Below, one piece after another: positions 1 through 5,511 of a DNA stretch of 10,100 bases. Position numbers and translations under genes: made by a program. The stretch covers positions 1 through 10,100 of the forward strand of contig JAEWCJ010000226.1 in the NCBI GenBank assembly GCA_023390695.1, written 5' to 3'. The DNA is from Pseudomonadota bacterium (lineage in GTDB: Bacteria > Pseudomonadota > Alphaproteobacteria > Rhizobiales > Xanthobacteraceae). How positions within the stretch are numbered: position 1 is the stretch's first letter; the number at the start of each line of letters is the position of its first letter. Below the pieces are notes generated by a model. That model did not search any database and was not told the DNA's origin. It was given only the letters and a program-made list of their open reading frames with translations.

Positions 1-59
1 AAAATTCCAAAACGCGACTCGCGGCCCCCATCACAGGTGGGGCGATCGCGAGGCAGTAA
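1..59 (+). CDS. possible 3' end of an upstream gene (partial)
   Basis: Reading frame 3 is open from the window edge to a TAA at 57-59 and would encode a tail reading NSKTRLAAPITGGAIARQ. The TAA shares its last base with the ATG of the next gene (TAATG), which is typical of coupled phage genes. Nothing more can be said about the product. The two other forward frames are also open at the edge, so the choice of frame rests only on the stop/start overlap. Confidence 0.2.
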   Translation, partial: NSKTRLAAPITGGAIARQ

Positions 60-307
60 TGCACTCGATAGTGATCATCCGATGGCTGGATGGCAATAAA
101 CGCATAGGCGCCCGCGCGCGCGGCGGCGAAGTCAAAAGCCCGATCCAAAGATATACTGAAGAATTTCTAAGAGAATTTGATCCGGCTAGGTTCGAACTCC
201 ACTCGGGCACGCAAAAGAACGATCAGCATTCCTCGCAGTGTATAGCACTGCATTGTTCCTTGCCTGGTCCCAACGTATATCGCGATGCTTTTGAGCGCCT
301 GAAATAG
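59..307 (+). CDS. small hypothetical protein, 82 aa
   Basis: I do not recognise this protein. The ATG at 59 overlaps a TAA (57-59) in another frame, and a GAGG (50-53) lies 5 nt upstream, so start and ribosome site are reasonable. The frame is also open to the window edge, so a longer protein starting outside cannot be excluded. The sequence begins with a short hydrophobic strand (HSIVIIRWL), then a basic stretch (KRIGARARGG) and an acidic/aromatic helix-like segment (YTEEFLREFDPARFEL). There are two cysteines near residues 61-66. No signal peptide or membrane segment is visible. The TAG stop lies inside the 15-bp repeat at 301-315. It is probably an early or accessory phage-type gene, by context only. 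Confidence 0.45.
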   Translation: MHSIVIIRWLDGNKRIGARARGGEVKSPIQRYTEEFLREFDPARFELHSGTQKNDQHSSQCIALHCSLPGPNVYRDAFERLK

Positions 308-315
308 GGCCACAT
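301..315 (+). repeat. 15-bp exact direct repeat, copy 1
   Basis: GAAATAGGGCCACAT occurs here and again, same orientation, at 2301-2315, with start points exactly 2000 bp apart. The flanks do not match. This copy includes the stop codon of the small gene ending at 307. Possible roles are a remnant of a mobile-element end, a protein-binding site, or chance. No inverted copy was found in the window. Confidence 0.45.
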
Positions 316-530
316 TCTTTCCGGTACAGACGACCGTAAAAGCGAAGGGCCCTGATCCCGCAAAGATCAAGGCCCGAAAGATCGCTGGTCGGTTTGGAGA
401 GACGGCAGCGGCGATCACGTCACGCGCAAGTGGCGTCACGATTACTGCGGGGCGCGCTCATAGTCAAACCCCGGTCCGAAAGGTGCGAGGGGTGATCGCC
501 GGCGCGATGCAGCGCCGACAAGTAGGCACC

Positions 531-560
531 GCGCTGGTCCGCGCATCGCGAGACCAGCGC
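531..560. promoter_or_regulatory. strong hairpin / inverted repeat
   Basis: GCGCTGGTC (531-539) and GACCAGCGC (552-560) are perfect inverted repeats of 9 bp. Inside them CGCG (540-543) can pair with CGCG (547-550) around a 3-nt loop, leaving only A551 bulged, so the whole element is a 13-bp stem. No T-run follows on either side, so an intrinsic terminator of the usual form is unlikely. A repressor operator or a structured leader ahead of the 692 gene fits better. This is inference. Confidence 0.45.
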
Positions 561-657
561 CCAAAGCGACGGTCGGCTCCGGCGGGCAGGATCGCAAGGG
601 CATCGGGACCACCTTGGCTATATGCCGGGGCTGGTCGTCCTATGCCCTTTGCTCAGG

Positions 658-687
658 TCTCTCCAACAGGCACGAACTGAGGAGAGA
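658..687 (+). promoter_or_regulatory. ribosome binding site in a possible stem
   Basis: GAGGAGA at about 679-686 is a strong Shine-Dalgarno for the ATG at 692. TCTCTCC (658-664) is exactly complementary to GGAGAGA (681-687), so a 7-bp stem with a 16-nt loop could hide this ribosome site. Only the complementarity is seen; the regulatory effect is a guess. Confidence 0.35.
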
Positions 688-691
688 ATAG

Positions 692-1270
692 ATGCTGGCA
701 ATCACGGAAACGCCGACGACGGCGAAAACCTTCACCGAACAGGAAGCGCGCGACTATCTCGCAAACCTGGAAGCGCAGAATGCCCAGCGGCCGTCGGTGC
801 GCGCGCTCGGCGCGGAGTGGGGATGGGATAAATCGAAGGTGCAGCGTCTTTTGTCTCGCGTTGAGAGTGAGACACCTCGGCTAGATGAGCGATACAGCCC
901 TAATGTCTCACCTGAGACAGACACGCCATCGAGCGAGCAATTGAATAACCTGCTCACCAACGCGGCGGCCGAATTAGACGAGAAGATCGACAAGGACGCG
1001 GAATTTTATTGGGAGATCGAGTCACAAATGCGTATCGAGGTATTGCCGGTGAGCAATGGCGGGATCGAACTGCATCAAGAAAATGCGCCAGGCGGCGCGC
1101 GGGCAACAATCCACGTCAGCGAGCAGAACATCGTAAGGCTGGCCCGCTACATGCTGTATGCCGCCGGCTTTCAAAACGTTAGCCTGTATTCCCGCGTCGT
1201 TGATGGAAACGTTGATATCAATGATGGCAATGCCGCTCGAGACTTCGACTGGCCCCAACGGCGGACATAA
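692..1270 (+). CDS. putative HTH DNA-binding protein, 192 aa
   Basis: Residues about 35-58 (SVRALGAEWGWDKSKVQRLL) have the spacing of a helix-turn-helix: a first helix with ALGAEW, a short turn at GWD, and a recognition helix KSKVQRLLSRV. A DNA-binding role, perhaps as a phage regulator or replication accessory, is likely. Residues 60-85 are a polar, low-complexity linker. The C-terminal half (about 110-192) looks like a small alpha/beta domain with no motif I can name. The ATG at 692 has a strong upstream GAGGAG. The next gene starts 24 nt downstream, so they may form one unit. Proteins with a similar VRALAxEWGW-type segment occur in rhizobial mobile DNA, to my recollection. The exact function is unknown. 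Confidence 0.6.
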   Translation: MLAITETPTTAKTFTEQEARDYLANLEAQNAQRPSVRALGAEWGWDKSKVQRLLSRVESETPRLDERYSPNVSPETDTPSSEQLNNLLTNAAAELDEKIDKDAEFYWEIESQMRIEVLPVSNGGIELHQENAPGGARATIHVSEQNIVRLARYMLYAAGFQNVSLYSRVVDGNVDINDGNAARDFDWPQRRT

Positions 1271-1279
1271 ACTGGCAAG

Positions 1280-1295
1280 TGACGTCTCGACGTCA
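1280..1295. promoter_or_regulatory. palindrome spanning a start codon
   Basis: TGACGTctcgACGTCA is a perfect 6+6 bp inverted repeat with a 4-nt centre, and its last base is the A of the ATG at 1295. The usual Shine-Dalgarno position of that gene falls inside the palindrome and no purine-rich site is visible. It could be an operator or a translational-control hairpin. Confidence 0.4.
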
Positions 1296-1873
1296 TGGCG
1301 CGACCGACCCGCGACGACATCGAATTCGCGCGCCGGCACCGTCGGCAGAAACGTCGATCGGCGCCGGCGCTGTGTGTCTTGCGGATCGCCGAATTGAACC
1401 GCCTGTTTTCGGCTCGCTGGGGCGATCACCTCCCAGATGACGACGCCGGTCGGGCCGACGCCGTGCTGATGCTTCACCATCTGGCCAGACTGGCTCGCGA
1501 TACCGAACATCGAATGCGGTCATGGCTCGCCGCCCGCGCGCCCTGGCTATCCGAGGACGAAGCCGCCGAGCTCATCACCGGCGTACTGAAACGTCCGCTC
1601 AAATTCCGGGCTGATACCCTGGCCGCGCGCCTCGGCCTTACCGACGCCGAGCGGGCCGCGCTCAGGATCACGACCATCGGGGCGATCGACGTCACCGCCG
1701 AGCAGCGCAAGGAACGTCGCCGAGAGCGCAGCCGGGCGCGCAAGGAAGCCATCAGACGCGCCAACGGTGCGCTACCACGTGCCGAATGGCTCGGCCTTCA
1801 TCAACGTCCGGCTACAGCATTAGAGGGATATAATGGTGTAGCCGCACCTTGCCTCGATCATCAGAAAACATGA
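1295..1873 (+). CDS. conserved hypothetical basic protein, 192 aa
   Basis: The protein begins with a basic stretch (RRHRRQKRRS, residues 14-22). A helical region follows (about 28-95). Then comes a segment (about 99-133) with KRPLKFRADTLAARLGLT and ITTIGAID, and a very basic helix (QRKERRRERSRARKEAIRR, 137-155). From memory, the LGLT...ITTIGAID...basic-helix arrangement recurs in proteins of rhizobial mobile elements and prophages, with no assigned role; nucleic-acid binding is plausible from charge. In that family I expect a further helical, HTH-like C-terminus after the PRAE position. Here the protein ends soon after in unrelated-looking sequence (HQRPATALEGYNGV), suggesting truncation or replacement of the tail. 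The ATG is the first start after an in-frame TGA (1280-1282), and the ribosome site is weak. Confidence 0.6.
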   Translation: MARPTRDDIEFARRHRRQKRRSAPALCVLRIAELNRLFSARWGDHLPDDDAGRADAVLMLHHLARLARDTEHRMRSWLAARAPWLSEDEAAELITGVLKRPLKFRADTLAARLGLTDAERAALRITTIGAIDVTAEQRKERRRERSRARKEAIRRANGALPRAEWLGLHQRPATALEGYNGVAAPCLDHQKT

Positions 1874-1941
1874 TCTGATTTTCAATTAGGATCAGGAATA
1901 TTGCTAGGCCCGAGGGGTGTGTGTGCCTGGCCGTATCGTGG

Positions 1942-1955
1942 CGCCGCCGGCGGCG
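1942..1955. repeat. 14-bp perfect palindrome
   Basis: CGCCGCCGGCGGCG reads the same on both strands with no spacer. It sits 20 bp before the hairpin at 1975-1995. A perfect spacerless palindrome suits a dimeric protein-binding site better than an RNA hairpin, but GC-rich DNA makes such sequences somewhat more frequent. Confidence 0.5.
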
Positions 1956-1974
1956 AGACAGCCGAGAAATGGCG

Positions 1975-1995
1975 CAACCGGTTTTTGACCGGTTG
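1975..1995. terminator. 8-bp perfect hairpin, possible terminator
   Basis: CAACCGGT (1975-1982) pairs exactly with ACCGGTTG (1988-1995) around a TTTTG loop. It lies about 100 bp beyond the stop of the gene ending at 1873, where a terminator for the left gene group could be expected. No T-run follows, so a standard intrinsic terminator is not supported; an operator or processing site is equally possible. Confidence 0.35.
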
Positions 1996-2130
1996 GACGT
2001 CGTGAGCCTCTCTGAATGATTTCAATGGCTTGTGGCGGTACGCCCGTGGTCCCAAGTAGGAAGGACAACATAAGGGCAACAATATCAAAGGGTTGGTCAC
2101 GTTCGGCGAGCGGTGGACGCCGACAGGAAG

Positions 2131-2153
2131 GCCGGCCGGGGGGTGAGGCCGGC
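2131..2153. repeat. GC-rich hairpin
   Basis: GCCGGCC (2131-2137) and GGCCGGC (2147-2153) are exact inverted repeats with a 9-nt loop rich in G. The loop G-run (2138-2143) could instead pair with the C-run at 2156-2160, giving two competing folds. The role is unknown. Confidence 0.4.
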
Positions 2154-2300
2154 AACCCCCTTCGGGTTTCAGAGGTCAGGGTCTAGAGCACATCTGACAT
2201 CCGAGCACCTTTCGGGCTGGCCCGCTTGTCGACACGTGCACGAGCGGCAGCACAGGTGGGTACAAATGAACCCTGCGGCCGGTGATGCGGGGTGCTTTTC

Positions 2301-2315
2301 GAAATAGGGCCACAT
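2301..2315 (+). repeat. 15-bp exact direct repeat, copy 2
   Basis: GAAATAGGGCCACAT is identical to 301-315. This copy lies 35 bp ahead of the small-terminase-like gene, in non-coding DNA. Confidence 0.45.
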
Positions 2316-2349
2316 GTAGTTTTGCGAGCCCCCCGGTAATAGCGTGGGG

Positions 2350-3063
2350 ATGGAGCAGCACACATTCGACCCGGCATTCGAAAGGCTATTGGCCGACGCG
2401 GACGATGATCCGCGGGCGAACGCTGACGCTGCGATCGTCGCGGACGCTCTGGCGCGGCAGGGCTTCGATGCTTTCAAGGTTGGGGTGGGGCGCGGGCTTG
2501 ATGCGCGCCAGGTGCGGTTTGCGCTGGGCCTTCATGCCGGGCTCGAGCAGTGGCGGGCTTATGCGGCCGCCGGCTTCAAGCCTGATGTCGAAAACCCGGG
2601 CAAGGATAACAGCTTTCGTTCGGCGGCGAGCAAGGCCGCAAAGACGAAAAAGATCGCCGACTTCATCGACCTGTTGAACAAGGCACGCACTGAAAAGTCG
2701 AAGCCGTTGGCGCCGATGACGAAGGCCGAGCGGCTGGCGCTCCTGGATAACGTCGCGCGCGGCCATGAGACGGCTACGACGCAGCAGATGCGTGCGGTCA
2801 TGGCCGGCATCGAGCTCGACGAGCGCATCGCCGCGACAGCGCCGGACCATGATCCGGTGGCCACCTTGACCGAGATTGCGGCGCTATCGCCGCTCTGCGC
2901 GCAACTCGCCGACGAGCTGGCGCGGGTGAACAACATCAACTTTTCTTCGGCCAAGGCGCTGGCATCGCCGAGCGCGCCGGCCATCAAGACGCAAGCCGTG
3001 ACTGCCCTGATCGACGCGCCGGCACGGCCGGGCGCGGAGGCGGCGGCGGACGCACGGGGATAA
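2350..3063 (+). CDS. putative terminase small subunit-like protein
   Basis: Small terminases recognise the packaging site on phage DNA and hand it to the large, ATP-driven subunit. Residues about 58-117 resemble that family: a helix ALGLHAGLEQWRAYAAAGFKPD, then a polar loop with ENPGKDN, then a helix with AASKAAKTKKIADFIDLLNKA. This echoes the AY..AGY.....N.....-...V.a.I.eL pattern of small terminases. Next comes MTKAERLALLDNVARG and a region resembling the oligomerisation helices that usually follow. The Ala-rich C-terminus looks disordered. The protein is about 237 aa, long for the family but within range. I chose the ATG at 2350; a GTG at 2344 in the same frame is possible, and neither has a good ribosome site. 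A large terminase would normally follow directly and does not. The call rests on pattern memory and could be wrong. Confidence 0.5.
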   Translation: MEQHTFDPAFERLLADADDDPRANADAAIVADALARQGFDAFKVGVGRGLDARQVRFALGLHAGLEQWRAYAAAGFKPDVENPGKDNSFRSAASKAAKTKKIADFIDLLNKARTEKSKPLAPMTKAERLALLDNVARGHETATTQQMRAVMAGIELDERIAATAPDHDPVATLTEIAALSPLCAQLADELARVNNINFSSAKALASPSAPAIKTQAVTALIDAPARPGAEAAADARG

Positions 3064-3073
3064 CGGGAATCTC

Positions 3074-3337
3074 ATGCTTGGGACACGAAACAAACGATCG
3101 AGTGCAATCAACGTCGGACTGCCCTGGCGGGGCATGCTTCCGCGTCCCGATAGCATCACTGGATCCGATGATCGTGCGCAGGCGGCAGGGATGTACGTGG
3201 GTTTCTCGAAATTCATGCACATCACGTCGACGCAGGTTCTGCACAAGCCGGTCGATTACGTGCTGGCCGGCCAGCAGCACGGTTCGCGACCGACTCGTTT
3301 GGCCGGCCGTGCCCTGCAGCACGCTTTTGGGGAATGA
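3074..3337 (+). CDS. small hypothetical phage-type protein, 87 aa
   Basis: The ATG at 3074 lies 10 nt after the previous stop, with a weak GGGA ribosome site. The TGA (3335-3337) overlaps the next ATG (3334) as ATGA. The N-terminal half (RSSAINVGLPWRGMLPRPDS followed by DDRAQAAGMYVGFS) resembles short proteins of rhizobial prophages with an LPW/LPF....PxPDGxI...DRQ...MYRG layout, as I remember them, so it is probably a real gene. The C-terminal half is basic (HGSRPTRLAGRALQ). No membrane segment or enzyme motif is visible. Its location suggests a minor virion or assembly role. An overlapping 96-aa frame (3078-3368) is judged a shadow because only this frame is coupled to the next gene. Confidence 0.5.
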   Translation: MLGTRNKRSSAINVGLPWRGMLPRPDSITGSDDRAQAAGMYVGFSKFMHITSTQVLHKPVDYVLAGQQHGSRPTRLAGRALQHAFGE

Positions 3338-3603
3338 GAATGAAGGCGACGAAATCGAGCAACGATAGAAAGTCGCTGTTGACCCAGCGATTGCCGGACG
3401 GCCGCGCGCTGGCCGACGTCCGACATCTTGCGAGCGTGCTTGTTTCTTTGGACGTGCCTGGTGCCTCACACGAGAAAGGCCGGGAAGAGAATGCTGAGGC
3501 GTATGCTGCGCATCTGTCCAACATCTTCAATCAGGCCGGAAATATCGGCGTCGAGATGTGGATGCGCGATATGCAGGCCAAACAGCAGGCGCGGAGCGCG
3601 TGA
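3334..3603 (+). CDS. small protein with LPDGR/SAP-like motif, paralog 1
   Basis: This is the first of three related small proteins in the operon. Visible motif: LPDGR (20-24), then a helix (VRHLASVLVSLD), VPG (41-43), a charged loop, and a second helix with YAAHL (57-61). It ends in a short amphipathic helix. The order helix-[VI]PG-loop-helix recalls SAP/HeH-type nucleic-acid-binding folds, but that is only a resemblance. Relative to the two paralogs it lacks two residues between LPDGR and VPG. The ATG at 3334 overlaps the previous stop. A second in-frame ATG at 3340 is possible. The stop (3601-3603) overlaps the next ATG (3603) as TGATG, so translation of the series is very likely coupled. 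Confidence 0.6.
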   Translation: MRMKATKSSNDRKSLLTQRLPDGRALADVRHLASVLVSLDVPGASHEKGREENAEAYAAHLSNIFNQAGNIGVEMWMRDMQAKQQARSA

Positions 3604-3974
3604 TGCTCAGCAGTGATTTGATCCGCCGCGCGAAGGAAATCGAGGCAGTTGAACTGCCGGACGGCCGGCGTGCGGCGTCTCTGCGGCCGCACGAATTGCA
3701 CCGCGCGCTTGCCGCGCTGCGCATTCCCGGCATTGCGCCGGACATGGGCAAGCAGGCGCTTCTGGCGGCCTACGCCGCGCGGCTCGATGTGGTCGCTGCG
3801 GACCTGCGTGGCCCGTTGCCAGCATCGCGTACACGCGCTCTGGCTCCGAAAGACCTTTCGCAAACCATGATGCGGCGTGCCGCGGCGGTGATTGCCGGCA
3901 TGACCGACAGCCTCGGGGCCGATCCCAGCCGCGCGCCGGCCGGGCCGCACCACACCATGACGCCGAGGGAATGA
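3603..3974 (+). CDS. small protein with LPDGR/SAP-like motif, paralog 2
   Basis: At 123 aa, this is the second copy of the motif: LPDGR (18-22), helix with LRPHELHRALAALR, IPG (41-43), then KQALLAAYAARL with the conserved tyrosine at 57. The spacing from PG to Tyr (14 residues) is identical in all three paralogs. The C-terminal half (about 65-123) is unique to this copy, rich in Ala, Arg and Pro and probably partly disordered. The ATG at 3603 was chosen over an upstream start at 3558 because it overlaps the previous stop and has CGGAG 6 nt ahead. The ATG of the next gene overlaps its stop (ATGA at 3971-3974). The function is unknown; the setting suggests a minor virion or packaging role. Confidence 0.6.
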   Translation: MLSSDLIRRAKEIEAVELPDGRRAASLRPHELHRALAALRIPGIAPDMGKQALLAAYAARLDVVAADLRGPLPASRTRALAPKDLSQTMMRRAAAVIAGMTDSLGADPSRAPAGPHHTMTPRE

Positions 3975-4324
3975 TGTTCGAACCCGCCCGCACATTGCGA
4001 GAAAGCGACGACGACGTGGAGTTCAGCCAGGTGGTCACGCGCTGTCTATCCGAATCCGATGCGTCCTATCTGGAAGCTCTCGCCGTGTGCGGCAGCGACG
4101 ATGAGTTGGCAATCACGCTTGTTGAAAAATGGCTCCGGGGAAATCACGCCTTGCGGAGATTGCAGAATGCGCTTGCCGACCTGATGGCGAAGCACAACGG
4201 CGATGAGCGCTTTCTTGATCGATGCCGCGCGGCCTTCTCCTCGAGAGCGAACCTGTTCGCCTTAGAGGCCGAACTGCTTTTGGATGATTGGGAGCCGTGT
4301 GCCGGCTCGCGGCACCGTCATTAA
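3971..4324 (+). CDS. hypothetical phage operon protein, 117 aa
   Basis: I do not recognise this protein. It is strongly helical and acidic, for example ESDDDVEFSQVV, DASYLEALAVCGSDDELAITLVEKWL and the C-terminal LFALEAELLLDDW. There are three cysteines and no membrane segment. Two ATGs occur in tandem (3971 and 3974); a GAGGGA at 3965-3970 abuts the first, so the second may be the better placed one. The start overlaps the previous stop as ATGA, placing the gene in the same translational chain. The gap to the next gene is 13 nt. A structural accessory role is possible from position only. Confidence 0.55.
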   Translation: MMFEPARTLRESDDDVEFSQVVTRCLSESDASYLEALAVCGSDDELAITLVEKWLRGNHALRRLQNALADLMAKHNGDERFLDRCRAAFSSRANLFALEAELLLDDWEPCAGSRHRH

Positions 4325-4337
4325 GGGAGCCTGATCT

Positions 4338-5117
4338 ATGTCATTCCTAGCACCTATCGCTGGCGCGGCTCTGTCCACTGGCGTGCAGTTCGGCCTGTCG
4401 GAACTGTTCGGCGGGAAGAAAGGCAAGGCGCAGGAAGGCCTGTCGACGTTCCAGCCGACCGGGATCAACGCCGGCGGCCTGACGAGCGGCATGTCCGGTG
4501 GCAATATCACCATCACGCCATCCGGCGAGCGGCTCGGTCTTGTCGGAAATATCGCCTCGCGCTTCGGCGAGCAGGCCGGGCTGCTGTCCCGGCTGCGCGA
4601 GAGCGTGGCGCCCGGCATTTCGGCTTTGCGGACCTCGCGGCTGCAGGAGATCGACAACGCCCGCAACTCGGCGATCAGCAACCTGCGCGACAACATGGCC
4701 CGCCGCCGCGTGCTCGGATCGAGCTTCGGCAACGACACCATTGCGCGCGCGGAACTGGAATTCGGCAAGGAGCGCGAGCGTGTGGCCGCCGAGTCCTTCC
4801 TGCAGGAACTCGAACTGTCGAACAACCTCATCAATCAGGAATTTGAGGCAGGCCGCGCACAGTTCCAGACCGGGCTCGACGAACTCAATCTGCAGGCCGA
4901 CATCGGAACGAAACTCGCTGGGGTGGCTACGCAGATACTCGGAGACAATGCGCGCTTATTGGCCAGCATGAACGCGACAGAGGCGGCGGGCGCCGGCAAG
5001 TTCTTCGGTGAGACACTCCAGTCGTTCGCGAAGCAATTCGGCAAGACTAGCAGCAGCGTGACGGGCGGCGGGCTGCCGCCGTTCCAGCCCCGCACATCTG
5101 CAGGGGCGATCTACTGA
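4338..5117 (+). CDS. putative internal virion / DNA ejection protein, 259 aa
   Basis: Short-tailed phages carry internal head proteins that are injected with the DNA and build a channel through the envelope. This protein has a matching layout. A small-residue, hydrophobic N-terminus (about 2-26, SFLAPIAGAALSTGVQFGL) is followed by a Gly-rich stretch (about 40-62). Next is a long charged, helical, coiled-coil-like region (about 80-185, with repeated E, R, N and Q, such as ARAELEFGKERERVAAESFL). A Ser/Gly/Pro-rich tail ends the protein. T7 gp14-type proteins share this general plan, but no sequence motif proves the family. The ribosome site is strong: AAGGGAG (4323-4329), 8 nt before the ATG. 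The stop TGA (5115-5117) overlaps the ATG of a 10-codon mini-ORF. Confidence 0.5.
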   Translation: MSFLAPIAGAALSTGVQFGLSELFGGKKGKAQEGLSTFQPTGINAGGLTSGMSGGNITITPSGERLGLVGNIASRFGEQAGLLSRLRESVAPGISALRTSRLQEIDNARNSAISNLRDNMARRRVLGSSFGNDTIARAELEFGKERERVAAESFLQELELSNNLINQEFEAGRAQFQTGLDELNLQADIGTKLAGVATQILGDNARLLASMNATEAAGAGKFFGETLQSFAKQFGKTSSSVTGGGLPPFQPRTSAGAIY

Positions 5118-5149
5118 TGACAAACGGCTTCTTTCTCGGTGGTGGGTAA
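5117..5149 (+). pseudogene. 10-codon mini-ORF, likely stub of a lost gene
   Basis: ATG at 5117 overlaps the previous stop (TGATGA) and encodes MTNGFFLGGG before TAA at 5147-5149. In related podovirus-like prophages, as I recall, a large structural gene begins with a similar FF.GG start. The mini-ORF therefore looks like the first codons of such a gene, the rest having been deleted. Alternatively it is a functional coupling cistron that carries ribosomes from the 4338 gene to the 5155 gene, since only 5 nt separate its stop from the next ATG. Confidence 0.35.
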
Positions 5150-5154
5150 GGCGC

Positions 5155-5511
5155 ATGAACGCGATCAAGTCATTCTCCGAAAAAATCCGCGACATGCTCG
5201 AGCCGGAAGAGGGTGGCGATGCCGTCGACATCTCTGCAGCTCGTGTCATGCGCGATGCTGCCAAACTGCCGGACGGTCGGAAGGTGGCGGACCTGTCTGC
5301 TGAGGAACTGGCAACCGCATTGATCGAGTTACGAGTGCCAGGCACTGCCCGCGGCAACACCCGCAAGGCAAACCTGTGCTGCTACGCCGTCACGCTTCGG
5401 GCCATCGCCGATGAAGCCGGCCAGGAGGCAGTGTCGTTATGGCGACTGCTTAACGACGGCGGCAATTCCCAAGAGGAGGACAACGACGATGACGACGAAA
5501 AATCACGATGA
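5155..5511 (+). CDS. small protein with LPDGR/SAP-like motif, paralog 3
   Basis: At 118 aa, this is the third member of the local family: LPDGR (38-42), helix ADLSAEELATALIELR, VPG (61-63), a polar loop with TRK, and a helix with Tyr77 (CCYAVTLRAI). This copy has the clearest SAP-like profile. Its N-terminal extension (1-37) contains an acidic EPEEGGD segment. Its C-terminus is a highly acidic tail (EEDNDDDDEK). The DNA for that tail also supplies a very strong ribosome site (GAGGAGGA, 5473-5480) and the start of the next gene, so the acidic residues may partly reflect dual coding. It lies apart from the other two paralogs, with the 3971 and 4338 genes between them. Confidence 0.6.
   Translation: MNAIKSFSEKIRDMLEPEEGGDAVDISAARVMRDAAKLPDGRKVADLSAEELATALIELRVPGTARGNTRKANLCCYAVTLRAIADEAGQEAVSLWRLLNDGGNSQEEDNDDDDEKSR

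Larger units (their letters stand above)
308..691. other. stretch without a supportable gene
   Basis: Forward frame 3 is open from 303 to 680 but has no ATG before 510, and the first GTG is at 483; neither has a convincing ribosome site. Its translation includes a segment IAGRFGETAAAITSRAS (about 381-431) that faintly resembles a helix-turn-helix of the kind found in small phage regulators. It may be a decayed gene or a shadow. The stretch also holds the hairpin at 531-560 and the leader of the next gene. No convincing sigma-70 promoter was seen. Confidence 0.4.
1874..2349. other. long gap without a supportable gene, with inverted repeats
   Basis: No forward frame carries a credible gene. 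Two overlapping minus-strand frames (1882-2155) lack family resemblance and ribosome sites, so I do not call them. The stretch contains a 14-bp perfect palindrome (1942-1955), an 8-bp hairpin (1975-1995), a GC-rich hairpin (2131-2153), and the second 15-bp repeat copy (2301-2315). Lying between small control-type genes and a packaging-type gene, it could hold a late promoter, a terminator, or a packaging recognition site; none of these can be proven by eye. Confidence 0.5.

Noticed and set aside
26..42. 5-bp stem CCCCA/TGGGG near the window start
   Set aside because: Too short, and GC-rich sequence makes it likely by chance.
167..439. Minus-strand 90-aa ORF opposite the first gene
   Set aside because: No ribosome site and no family resemblance; it lies antisense to a better-supported coupled gene and looks like a GC-driven shadow.
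1882..2155. Two minus-strand ORFs (72 and 83 aa) in the non-coding gap
   Set aside because: They overlap in different frames, contain the palindromes, and have no ribosome site or recognisable composition.
2169..2987. Minus-strand ORFs (102, 154 and 142 aa) opposite the terminase-like gene
   Set aside because: They are Ser/Arg/Ala-rich shadows of the plus-strand gene with no domain signal.
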